Positions 1 through 4,859 of a DNA stretch of 6,237 bases are shown piece by piece. Positions within the stretch are counted from its first letter, which is position 1; each line of letters opens with the position of its first letter. Under the pieces are notes generated by a model that saw only the letters and a list, made by a program, of their open reading frames with translations, ran no database searches and was not told where the DNA came from. The translations under genes and the position numbers were made by a program. The stretch comes from Chlamydiota bacterium (GTDB lineage Bacteria; Auribacterota; UBA3054; B51-G9), in contig JAUVKG010000174.1 in the NCBI GenBank assembly GCA_030596365.1, forward strand, positions 1-6,237, written 5' to 3'.

Positions 1-2
1 AG

Positions 3-1283
3 CGTAAACTATATCGAAAAGCCAAGCAAGATAAAACGTTTCGTTTTTTTGTATTGTATGACAAAGTGAGGTTGCCACATTTTTTAAGGGAAGCTTACAA
101 GAGATGTAAAGCCAACAATGGAATGGGTGGAGTTGACGGAATAGAGTTTGCAGATATTGAAGCCAGCGGAGCGAAAGAGTTCATTTCTGATATAATAATA
201 GAATTAGAAAATAAAACTTACAAGCCACAGCCGGTATTACGCATACTAATTCCTAAAGACAATGGAAAAACCCGACCGCTGGGAATTCCAACAATAAAAG
301 ACAGGGTAGTCCAAATGGCAGTAAAACTTGTAATTGAACCAATATTCGAGGCAGACTTTGAGGAAAGTTCGTATGGTTTTCGACCGTGCCGCTCATCGGC
401 GGATGCTGTAAAAGAAATCCGAAAGAGTTTGCAACTGGGTAAAAGGGAAGTATTTGACGCAGATTTAAGCGCATATTTTGACACGATTCCTCACAAGGAA
501 TTAATGCACTTGATAGCGTTAAGAATAAGCGACAAAAATATACTTCACTTGATAAAAATGTGGCTGAAAGTAACTGTAATGGAAGATGGAAACCCTAAAG
601 GTGGAAAGAAAATCAAAACAGGAACGCCTCAAGGCGGAGTAATATCTCCGCTGTTGGCAAATATTTATCTTCATTTATTAGACAAAGCGGTAAACAGGGT
701 TGGTGGCATTTTTGAAAAAAGCGGTGTAAAAATAGTCAGATATGCGGATGATTTCGTGTTAATGGCAAAAGAAATACCAAAAGAATGTCTTGAAAAAGTG
801 AACCAAATGTTTGGAAAGATGAAGTTAAAACTGAATGAGGAAAAGAGTAGAATGGTAAAAGCCTATGAAGAATCATTTGATTTTCTGGGTCACACTTTCC
901 GTTATTCGCGAGATTTGCATGGACGTTCAGGAAAATATCTGAAGATACAACCGAGCAAAAAATCGCAAAAGAAAGTCAAGACTAAAATCAGTGAATATTT
1001 GAGAAACAGTGGGCATAAACCACCTCAATTAGTAGCCAAAGAACTAAACGCAATAACAAGAGGCTGGATAAATTATTTTACGATAAAGAAAGTAACGTAT
1101 CCCTCGAAATCGAAACGTAACTTACGGTATTATCTTTCACAGAAATTAACAAGATATTATCAAAGGAAAAGTCAGCGAAAGTGCAAGCTCTATAATCAAG
1201 GGGCATTTGAAGTATTAGTCAAAAAGTACGGACTAATAGACCCAGCCCAATATGCACCAAGTAGACAACTTGTGAATGCTTGA
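3..1283 (+). CDS. ltrA: Group II intron reverse transcriptase/maturase (5' partial)
   Basis: Intron-encoded protein that assists splicing of its host RNA and copies it into DNA during retrohoming. The frame is open from base 3. The codons before the TTG at 54 read LYRKAKQDKTFRFF, a conserved stretch of these proteins, so TTG54 is not the real start and the N-terminus is off-window. Reverse transcriptase motifs appear in order: IPKDNGKTRPLGIPTIKDR (RT2), the DADLSAYFD block with the metal-binding Asp at 462-464, TPQGGVISPLLAN starting at 624, the catalytic YADD at 741-752, and FLGHTFR (RT7). A maturase/domain X-like region follows (LNAITRGWINYF, then a basic Arg/Lys-rich tail). There is no C-terminal HNH endonuclease; the protein ends at YAPSRQLVNA, as in endonuclease-less lineages. 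No frameshift or internal stop is visible, so the visible part looks functional. I did not assign it to a structural class. Confidence 0.93.
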   Translation, partial: RKLYRKAKQDKTFRFFVLYDKVRLPHFLREAYKRCKANNGMGGVDGIEFADIEASGAKEFISDIIIELENKTYKPQPVLRILIPKDNGKTRPLGIPTIKDRVVQMAVKLVIEPIFEADFEESSYGFRPCRSSADAVKEIRKSLQLGKREVFDADLSAYFDTIPHKELMHLIALRISDKNILHLIKMWLKVTVMEDGNPKGGKKIKTGTPQGGVISPLLANIYLHLLDKAVNRVGGIFEKSGVKIVRYADDFVLMAKEIPKECLEKVNQMFGKMKLKLNEEKSRMVKAYEESFDFLGHTFRYSRDLHGRSGKYLKIQPSKKSQKKVKTKISEYLRNSGHKPPQLVAKELNAITRGWINYFTIKKVTYPSKSKRNLRYYLSQKLTRYYQRKSQRKCKLYNQGAFEVLVKKYGLIDPAQYAPSRQLVNA

Positions 1284-1299
1284 GATGAAGACTATCGGT

Positions 1300-1379
1300 A
1301 AGCCGTGTGCGGGAAAACCGCACGCACGGTTTGACGAGGAGGGCAAGGGAATAAAATAAATTCCCTTCCCTTACTCTAT
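1300..1379 (+). ncRNA. Group II intron domains V and VI
   Basis: Domain V (1300-1332) is the catalytic hairpin. The outer stem pairs AAGCCGTG with CACGGTTT (one G-U pair at the triad), with the catalytic triad AGC at 1301-1303. A two-base 3' bulge (CG, 1323-1324) follows, then the inner stem TGCGG/CCGCA capped by a GNRA-like GAAAA loop. A three-base joiner (GAC) leads to domain VI. There GAG (1336-1338) pairs with CTC (1374-1376), AGGG with CCCT, and AAGGGAAT (1345-1352) with ATTCCCTT (1360-1367), around an AAAATAA loop. A1373 is left bulged as the branch point for lariat formation. The intact geometry argues that the element is catalytically competent at this end. Confidence 0.9.
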
Positions 1380-1389
1380 TGATATTTTT

Positions 1390-1659
1390 TTAATTATATG
1401 CACTTTGTCTGTGTTTCAAGTCGACTATTACAACTAAAACTTTTTTATTTTCAATCAGGTAAAATAATCTATAATTTCCAATTCTGTATCTATAATAACT
1501 GTCAAAGTCACCTTTTAATTTTTTAATATTAATTCCAAAAAATGGATTGGATCTTAATTGAGGATATACTATATCTTTAATTTTAGCATATAGCTTAGAG
1601 CTCATTTTATTTCTAACTTTTTGAAAAGTTTTAGATTCTGCTATTTGAAAATCAGACAA
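1390..1659 (-). CDS. RelE/ParE-superfamily toxin
   Basis: An 89-residue toxin of a type II toxin-antitoxin module. RelE-type members cleave mRNA in the ribosomal A site. Visible family hallmarks are the basic KKLKG segment (46-50), the core YYRYRIGNYRLFYLI (55-69) with Arg57, Arg59 and Arg64, and a C-terminal HRQSAY (83-88) whose His, Arg and Tyr match the usual catalytic/RNA-contact positions. Length is normal for the family. The start is a TTG lying inside the antitoxin stop region, chosen because a GGAG sits nine bases upstream and an in-frame stop lies just beyond it with no ATG between. The reading frame overlaps the antitoxin by 8 bp, so translation is probably coupled and weak. It ends 10 bp from the group II intron on the opposite strand. 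A ParE-like gyrase poison is less likely given the HRxxxY tail. Confidence 0.88.
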   Translation of the reverse strand: MSDFQIAESKTFQKVRNKMSSKLYAKIKDIVYPQLRSNPFFGINIKKLKGDFDSYYRYRIGNYRLFYLIENKKVLVVIVDLKHRQSAYN

Positions 1660-1888
1660 TTTTATAATCTCCGTTTTTCATATCATTTAATCCATCTTTT
1701 AAATGTTTGATTAAATTTTTATCATTTAATATTTCATTCATCTCACTGTTATCAACATATTGCGATGATGTTAAATATTGAAGAGTAGCAAATTCTATAA
1801 AATTAGAAATATTTCTTTTTTGACCTTCTGCAGCCAATTTAATCATTTGATAAACAGGGTCATCAACTCTCATAGTCAATGTTTTCAT
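1652..1888 (-). CDS. Ribbon-helix-helix (CopG/RelB-like) antitoxin
   Basis: A 78-residue antitoxin, first gene of the toxin-antitoxin operon. Residues 1-40 fit a ribbon-helix-helix DNA-binding fold: a short beta strand (TLTMRVDD), helix A (PVYQMIKLAAEGQ), a turn (KRNIS), then helix B (NFIEFATLQYLTS). Such proteins dimerise and bind palindromic operators. The rest (about 45-78, with DKNLIKHLKDGLNDMKNG) is a charged helix of the kind that wraps the toxin and blocks its active site. The ATG is preceded by AAAGG at good spacing. The gene lies under a perfect sigma-70 promoter buried in a four-box operator, so autorepression is likely. The 3' end carries the ribosome binding site for the overlapping toxin gene. 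Confidence 0.85.
   Translation of the reverse strand: MKTLTMRVDDPVYQMIKLAAEGQKRNISNFIEFATLQYLTSSQYVDNSEMNEILNDKNLIKHLKDGLNDMKNGDYKIV
1670..1673 (-). promoter_or_regulatory. Ribosome binding site fixing the toxin TTG start
   Basis: GGAG on the minus strand within the last codons of the antitoxin gene, nine bases before the TTG at 1659-1657. The next in-frame codons upstream are ATT, ATA and sense codons, then a stop, so this site selects TTG as the toxin start. It places toxin translation under coupling to the antitoxin. Confidence 0.7.
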
Positions 1889-1901
1889 AGCAGCCTTTGT
1901 T

Positions 1902-1940
1902 GTGAATTGTTATGAATATATTATATTCAATATTATTCAC
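1902..1940. promoter_or_regulatory. Four-box symmetric operator of the toxin-antitoxin operon
   Basis: Four copies of one pentamer form an exact dyad centred on base 1921. TGAAT occurs at 1903-1907 and 1913-1917, and its complement ATTCA at 1925-1929 and 1935-1939. Within each half the boxes repeat at exactly 10 bp, one helical turn, so all four would face one side of the helix. The inner pair extends to GAATAT/ATATTC and the outer pair to GTGAAT/ATTCAC. The array covers the -10 hexamer and most of the spacer of the antitoxin promoter. Ribbon-helix-helix proteins bind such turn-spaced short boxes as stacked dimers, so this is probably the autoregulatory site of the antitoxin or the antitoxin-toxin complex. 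Confidence 0.8.
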
Positions 1941-1948
1941 ATTGTCAA
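1920..1948 (-). promoter_or_regulatory. Sigma-70 promoter of the toxin-antitoxin operon
   Basis: Minus-strand TTGACA (1948-1943), a 17-bp spacer and TATAAT (1925-1920): both hexamers and the spacing match the consensus exactly. Transcription would begin near 1913, giving a leader of about 25 bases before the antitoxin ATG. The -10 element spans the centre of the dyad operator, so repressor binding would directly exclude RNA polymerase. Such a strong promoter under tight repression is typical of toxin-antitoxin modules. Confidence 0.85.
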
Positions 1949-1980
1949 GGAAGATGAAATTATCCTACCGACCTGCTATT

Positions 1981-2052
1981 TCTTTCTTTTGGTGCCTTTG
2001 TGGCTATTTATTATTATTATTTGCCACTAAGACTCTAAGACACGAAGAATAC
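1981..2052. repeat. Imperfect inverted repeat, possible dispersed intergenic element
   Basis: The left arm reads GGTGCCTTTGTGGC (1991-2004). The right arm, GCCACTAAGACTCTAAGAC (2023-2041) and its flank CACGAAGAA, carries the complementary pattern, CTTAGTGGC on the other strand. The GTGGC/GCCAC core pairs exactly and the flanks pair imperfectly, around an AT-rich TATTTATTATTATTATTT loop. Sequences of the type 'CTTTGTGCCTTTGTGGC' recur between genes in many bacterial genomes; that is recollection, not a search. It fills the gap between the divergent toxin-antitoxin and pterin promoters. No coding potential is evident. Confidence 0.45.
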
Positions 2053-2076
2053 TGAAAGAACAAATCAAATATCACT

Positions 2077-2105
2077 TTGACAATAATTGTTAATTTAGCT
2101 ATAAT
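2077..2105 (+). promoter_or_regulatory. Sigma-70 promoter of the pterin/LolA-like operon
   Basis: TTGACA at 2077-2082, a 17-bp spacer and TATAAT at 2100-2105, again a perfect consensus. The predicted start near 2112 leaves a leader of about 38 bases before the ATG at 2150. The leader is too short and AT-rich for a preQ1 riboswitch, and I see no operator-like dyad, so expression may be constitutive. Confidence 0.85.
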
Positions 2106-2149
2106 CCAAATATATTTAGTAATTGTAATAAATAAAGAGATAAAGAATA

Positions 2150-2560
2150 ATGTTAACAGTAACTCGAACAATTCATTTTTGTGCAGCGCATCGTTTATAT
2201 AACGATTCGTGGGACGAAACAAAAAACCGTGAAATCTTCGGAAAATGCAGTAACGAAGGAGGTCATGGTCATAACTATACTTTAAAAATCAGTGTGTCAG
2301 GTGAACTTGATAAAAATAGCGGCATGGTGGTTAATGTTACTGAACTAAGGGACGTTTTAAAACGTGAAATTTTTGATAAATTAGACCATCGTGATTTGGA
2401 TAATGAAGTAGATTTTCTTGACGGTCTGGTTTCAACTATGGAAAATCTTGTTATAAAAATAGCTGAAAATCTTGAAAAACCATTTAATGAATTAGATGTT
2501 AAATTGGTAAAACTTGAGCTGAACGAAAGCGATAAAAATAGCGTAACTTTGGAGTTATAA
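2150..2560 (+). CDS. queD: 6-pyruvoyl-tetrahydropterin synthase / QueD family protein
   Basis: A 136-residue tunnel-fold enzyme that converts 7,8-dihydroneopterin triphosphate, the FolE product, either to 6-pyruvoyl-tetrahydropterin or, as QueD, to 6-carboxytetrahydropterin for queuosine. The zinc-binding histidines are His14 (CAAHRLYN) and His39/His41 (GGHGHNY). The catalytic residues are Cys33 in GKCSN, and Asp79-His80 in LDHRDLDN. Glu126 (LNESDKNS) fits the pterin-anchoring Glu near the C-terminus. The Cys-x5-HGH spacing resembles the classical PTPS motif more than the Cys-x3-HGH of E. coli QueD, so the exact product is open; the symbol marks the family only. It is the first gene of the operon, with folE 5 bp downstream supplying its substrate. 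Its Shine-Dalgarno is weak (AAAGAGAT region). No other queuosine gene is in the window. Confidence 0.9.
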   Translation: MLTVTRTIHFCAAHRLYNDSWDETKNREIFGKCSNEGGHGHNYTLKISVSGELDKNSGMVVNVTELRDVLKREIFDKLDHRDLDNEVDFLDGLVSTMENLVIKIAENLEKPFNELDVKLVKLELNESDKNSVTLEL

Positions 2561-2565
2561 ACAAA

Positions 2566-3132
2566 ATGAATGATTTAGAATTTTATAGAGATTTTATTAA
2601 ACGACTTGGTGAAGATCCGGATAGACAAGGGCTGAAAAAAACTCCCCAACGAATGAAAACAGCTTATGAATTCTTAACTTCCGGCTATAATATTGATATT
2701 GACACAGAGCTTAACAATGCCGTTTTTGATGAAGATTATGATGAAATGGTTGTTGTCAAAAGTATCGGCTTCTTTAGCTTGTGTGAACATCATTTGTTAC
2801 CTTTCTTTGGGCAGGTACACGTTGCTTATCTGCCGAAAGGACGAGTTATCGGTTTAAGTAAAATACCGAGAATTGTGGATGTCTTTTCAAGACGATTGCA
2901 GCTCCAGGAAAGAATGACCGCTCAAATAGCCAAATGTATTCATGAACATCTCGATCCTCAGGGTGTTGGTGTGGTTTGTGAAGCAAGGCATTTGTGTATG
3001 TGTATGCGCGGCGTTCAAAAAGTCGGTTCTTTTACAACGACAAGTGCTATGGAAGGCAGATTTAAAAGCGACGCTCGCACACGTCAGGAATTTTTGAACC
3101 TAATTGCATTGCCTGGATCAAAAGTATTATGA
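2566..3132 (+). CDS. folE: GTP cyclohydrolase I (type IA)
   Basis: A 188-residue cytosolic enzyme that opens the imidazole ring of GTP and forms 7,8-dihydroneopterin triphosphate plus formate. This is the entry step to folate, biopterin and queuosine. The zinc ligands are Cys73 and His76 in SLCEHHLLPF and Cys144 in RHLCMCMRGV; catalytic His75 and His142 are also in place. N-terminal EDPDRQGLKKTPQRM and the GLSKIPRIVDVFSRRLQ and QERMTAQIA segments are standard for the family. Length is normal and all key residues are present. GGAG overlapping the end of the preceding gene lies 11 bases before the ATG, suggesting coupled translation. The stop overlaps the next start in an ATGA, so the LolA-like gene is co-translated. 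Its product feeds the upstream PTPS/QueD enzyme. Confidence 0.97.
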   Translation: MNDLEFYRDFIKRLGEDPDRQGLKKTPQRMKTAYEFLTSGYNIDIDTELNNAVFDEDYDEMVVVKSIGFFSLCEHHLLPFFGQVHVAYLPKGRVIGLSKIPRIVDVFSRRLQLQERMTAQIAKCIHEHLDPQGVGVVCEARHLCMCMRGVQKVGSFTTTSAMEGRFKSDARTRQEFLNLIALPGSKVL

Positions 3133-3785
3133 AAAAAAACTTAATTATATGTTCATTTTTCTTGCTTTGCTTATGTTATGTGAGCAAAAGTGAGCCGGCA
3201 GTTAAAGTAGATTCGGGTAGAAACGAAACTGTGCAAGTTCGTAATTTTATGAATGAAACAATAGCAATAATTAAGAAAATACAAAAAAAAGCAAAAAATT
3301 TCTCTGCAAATATTAGCATAAAACAAAAAGTCGCCGGAGTTACTGATTTTGTGAACCAGGATTGCCGAATTAAATATCAGGCACCGGATTACCTGGAAAT
3401 GGAATTTAAAGGAATGTATCCTTACACAGTCATTGTTAGTAATCGTGAAGTCCGTACAATAATTGAAGGAAAAGAAGATGTACGACCGCTTGAAGCTGAT
3501 GAAGAGATTTTTGAGCACTTTCTCGGAATTAGTTATTTCAAGAATATAAAAATGTATAATATGAGATTCCGCACGGATGATGATTTATATGTTTTAAAAG
3601 GTGAAATGCCTTTGATATACTGGCCGCCGTTACAAAAAGATATTGTCGCAAACTCACATAAAACAGTTTTTATGGAAATTTGGGTTAACCCTATTACAGG
3701 GAAAATAGTAAAATCTCATGTGAAATCACTGGGCGGTAGAGACGCGACTTACACTTATCGTGAGCAATGGATTAACAAAAAGTAA
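3129..3785 (+). CDS. LolA-like exported protein
   Basis: A 218-residue secreted protein, probably periplasmic. Residues 1-19 (MKK followed by a hydrophobic core LIICSFFLLCLCYV) form a Sec signal peptide. There is no proper lipobox despite the two cysteines, so it is likely soluble after cleavage near 20-24. The mature part starts with a helix (FMNETIAIIKKIQKKAKNFS). It continues as strand-rich sequence with the LolA-type order: FSANISIKQ, then YQAPDYLEMEFKG, then YTVIVSNREVRTIIEG, ending with MEIWVNPITGKIVKSHV. LolA carries lipoproteins across the periplasm in a hydrophobic half-barrel. I call it LolA-like by fold pattern only. The start overlaps the folE stop by 4 bp (ATGA), so it is co-translated with pterin genes, an unusual partnership. 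A LolB-like lipoprotein gene lies downstream. Confidence 0.7.
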   Translation: MKKNLIICSFFLLCLCYVSKSEPAVKVDSGRNETVQVRNFMNETIAIIKKIQKKAKNFSANISIKQKVAGVTDFVNQDCRIKYQAPDYLEMEFKGMYPYTVIVSNREVRTIIEGKEDVRPLEADEEIFEHFLGISYFKNIKMYNMRFRTDDDLYVLKGEMPLIYWPPLQKDIVANSHKTVFMEIWVNPITGKIVKSHVKSLGGRDATYTYREQWINKK

Positions 3786-3805
3786 CGTAAGCATCCCTGC
3801 TTACG
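3786..3805. repeat. Stop-adjacent palindrome, copy 1 (possible terminator)
   Basis: A perfect 8-bp stem, CGTAAGCA paired with TGCTTACG, around a TCCC loop, begins directly after the TAA of the LolA-like gene and is followed by GTTTT. It could act as a weak intrinsic terminator or an mRNA 3'-end stabiliser. It is a clear relative of the palindrome at 4666-4684: each has a TAAGC...GCTTA stem around a TCC-containing loop and sits one base after a stop codon, which points to a dispersed repeat family rather than chance. Confidence 0.65.
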
Positions 3806-3951
3806 GTTTTAGAAATTAATTAAATAATTAGTCGAATACATCCAACCAAAAATGTCGATTGAAAACGCAAATAACCATAAAATTATTGTCTGTTCTGCAC
3901 TTGAAAATTGAGAGTTTCTTCCGCGAGCGCCTATGGCCTCAGGACAAGTTG
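3806..3951 (+). other. Spacer upstream of the LolB-like gene, with a GC-richer segment
   Basis: The first half is very AT-rich with no convincing promoter. From about 3916 to 3947 the base composition shifts (CCGCGAGCGCC, GGCCTCAGGAC). The LolB-like frame stays open back to a TTG at 3859, encoding FFRERLWPQDK, but that TTG has no Shine-Dalgarno. Counting this as protein would put 56 residues before the lipobox cysteine, far longer than a lipoprotein signal peptide. AGGA at 3941-3944 gives a usable ribosome binding site for TTG 3952. The GC-richer segment may be part of a dispersed repeat. Confidence 0.45.
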
Positions 3952-4665
3952 TTGATTATTGAATATTTAATTAACTCAGTCGCCAAATATGGGCTCGTAT
4001 TTATTTCAATTCTTCTCCTTGCCGGTTGCGCAAGTGTGGATGTTAGTCAGCAAACATTTAATCCGATTGATGAAAAAGAAAATCCTGTTGTTTTAGAAAG
4101 AATCCAGAAAAATACAAACAATTTCCAAATCGGAAAATGTAAAATAAAACTTTCCGTATCTACTAATTTAAACGGAAATGAAAAAAAATATAACGCGCGT
4201 GCTGTTTGTTTATGGCAGCCGGGCAAAAAAATAAGGATGAGAATCTCCCATATTCTCGCTGGAACAATTTCGGATATCCTTTTTGACGGTAAAAAATGGT
4301 ATATTACCGACGAACAAAACGCCCTGATTTACGTTACAAAAAGAATAGACACAATTCGTATTGCCGGTTTTCCTGACAGTTTTTTTACGCAGATGCAAAG
4401 ATTACCGTTAACCTGGCTCCCGCCTGATGATGAAAACATAAGAATAGGAAAGAATGAGAATTCATATCAAATAATAAACCGATCTTATTCAGCGGATATC
4501 GAATGGATTTTCTCTTTTAATTCCGCTTTTCCTTCAGAACTGAAAATTAACACAACAAATAACGGCAGTCTTTCCGCGGCGTTTTCAAAAGCTGAAACGA
4601 ATATAAATCAAACCGCCAGAATGTTCAAACCAATGCTTGAAGGATATAAAGTAATTAGAAAGTAG
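3952..4665 (+). CDS. LolB-like outer-membrane lipoprotein (DUF4292-like)
   Basis: A putative lipoprotein of about 237 residues. Its signal peptide has a Lys before a hydrophobic run (GLVFISILLLAGC) and a clean lipobox LAGC; the cysteine codon is at 4027-4029. Position +2 is Ala, not Asp, so outer-membrane delivery is expected. I chose TTG 3952 because AGGA lies seven bases upstream and the cysteine then falls at residue 26; starts at 3949 or 3859 remain possible. The mature part is strand-rich: FQIGKCKIKLSVSTN, ARAVCLWQPGKKIRMRISHILAGTISDILFDGKKWYI, then PLTWLPPDDENIRIG and IEWIFSFNSAFPSELKI. This resembles the half-barrel of LolB and DUF4292-type lipoproteins. LolB receives lipoproteins from LolA and inserts them into the outer membrane; the LolA-like gene just upstream supports such a pairing, but similarity is by pattern only. 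Confidence 0.65.
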   Translation: MIIEYLINSVAKYGLVFISILLLAGCASVDVSQQTFNPIDEKENPVVLERIQKNTNNFQIGKCKIKLSVSTNLNGNEKKYNARAVCLWQPGKKIRMRISHILAGTISDILFDGKKWYITDEQNALIYVTKRIDTIRIAGFPDSFFTQMQRLPLTWLPPDDENIRIGKNENSYQIINRSYSADIEWIFSFNSAFPSELKINTTNNGSLSAAFSKAETNINQTARMFKPMLEGYKVIRK

Positions 4666-4684
4666 CATAAGCTTCCAGCTTATG
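4666..4684. repeat. Stop-adjacent palindrome, copy 2
   Basis: A perfect 8-bp stem, CATAAGCT paired with AGCTTATG, around a TCC loop, starting directly after the TAG of the LolB-like gene. It shares its core and position with the palindrome at 3786-3805, and compensating changes keep both stems paired (A-T for G-C, T-A for A-T). A second, AT-only hairpin (AATTAC/GTAATT, 4689-4707) follows. Together they may end or protect the upstream transcript. Confidence 0.65.
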
Positions 4685-4811
4685 GATTAATTACCTTTTT
4701 AGTAATTTTCTATCGGAGAGTAGTGATTCCTAACAATATTACAAATTATAGGACAAAAGCCTTTTTTTCGGCTTATGTTATGAGAGGTTAAATCAATAGC
4801 AGTTTTTTTAA

Positions 4812-4820
4812 TGGGATAAT
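4812..4820 (+). promoter_or_regulatory. Candidate extended -10 promoter for the beta-helix gene
   Basis: TGG directly followed by GATAAT is an extended -10 (TGn plus hexamer) 40 bases before the ATG. No -35 match is found at 17 bp (ATCAAT). The 4685-4859 spacer also holds a small AAGCC/GGCTT hairpin with a T-rich loop at 4757-4774, and otherwise nothing I recognise. The beta-helix gene probably has its own promoter, because two hairpins separate it from the LolB-like gene. Confidence 0.3.
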
Positions 4821-4859
4821 AAACTTAAAAGTAATACAAATTTAAAGGAAAAATAAATT

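Larger units (their letters stand above)
1..1379 (+). mobile_element. Group II intron, 3' portion (5' end outside window)
   Basis: The 3' part of a self-splicing, retromobile group II intron. It contains the intron-encoded reverse transcriptase/maturase followed by RNA domains V and VI. The 3' boundary is placed at 1379. Domain VI has an unpaired A at 1373, and the sequence CTCTAT after it puts that A seven bases from the end, with the usual terminal AY. The 5' splice site, domains I-III and the exon-binding sequences lie upstream of the window, so target recognition cannot be read. The element ends 10 bp from the stop codon of a minus-strand toxin gene, so it inserted at the 3' edge of a toxin-antitoxin locus without breaking it. 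Confidence 0.88.

Noticed and set aside
1333..1390. Domain VI hairpin followed by T-run as an intrinsic terminator
   Set aside because: The strong stem and T7 run near 1385-1391 look terminator-like, but the structure with its bulged A and joiner is fully explained as group II intron domain VI; the T-run belongs to the toxin 3' end beyond the intron.
2106..2149. Possible preQ1 riboswitch before the QueD-family gene
   Set aside because: The leader is only about 38 bases, nearly all A/T, and lacks the C-rich loop and hairpin of preQ1 aptamers.
2004..2222. 72-codon minus-strand frame across the intergenic region and the queD start
   Set aside because: It covers a perfect plus-strand promoter and the 5' end of a well-supported gene, and its translation is low-complexity.
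3171..3518. 115-codon minus-strand frame opposite the LolA-like gene
   Set aside because: It lies wholly antisense to a gene with a signal peptide and operon coupling. Its Phe/Tyr/Cys-rich, low-complexity translation is what an AT-rich complement gives, and it resembles no family I know.
3852..3911. 19-codon ATG frame (MSIENANNHK...) upstream of the LolB-like gene
   Set aside because: It has no Shine-Dalgarno, is very short and has no recognisable product. I could not support it as a leader peptide.
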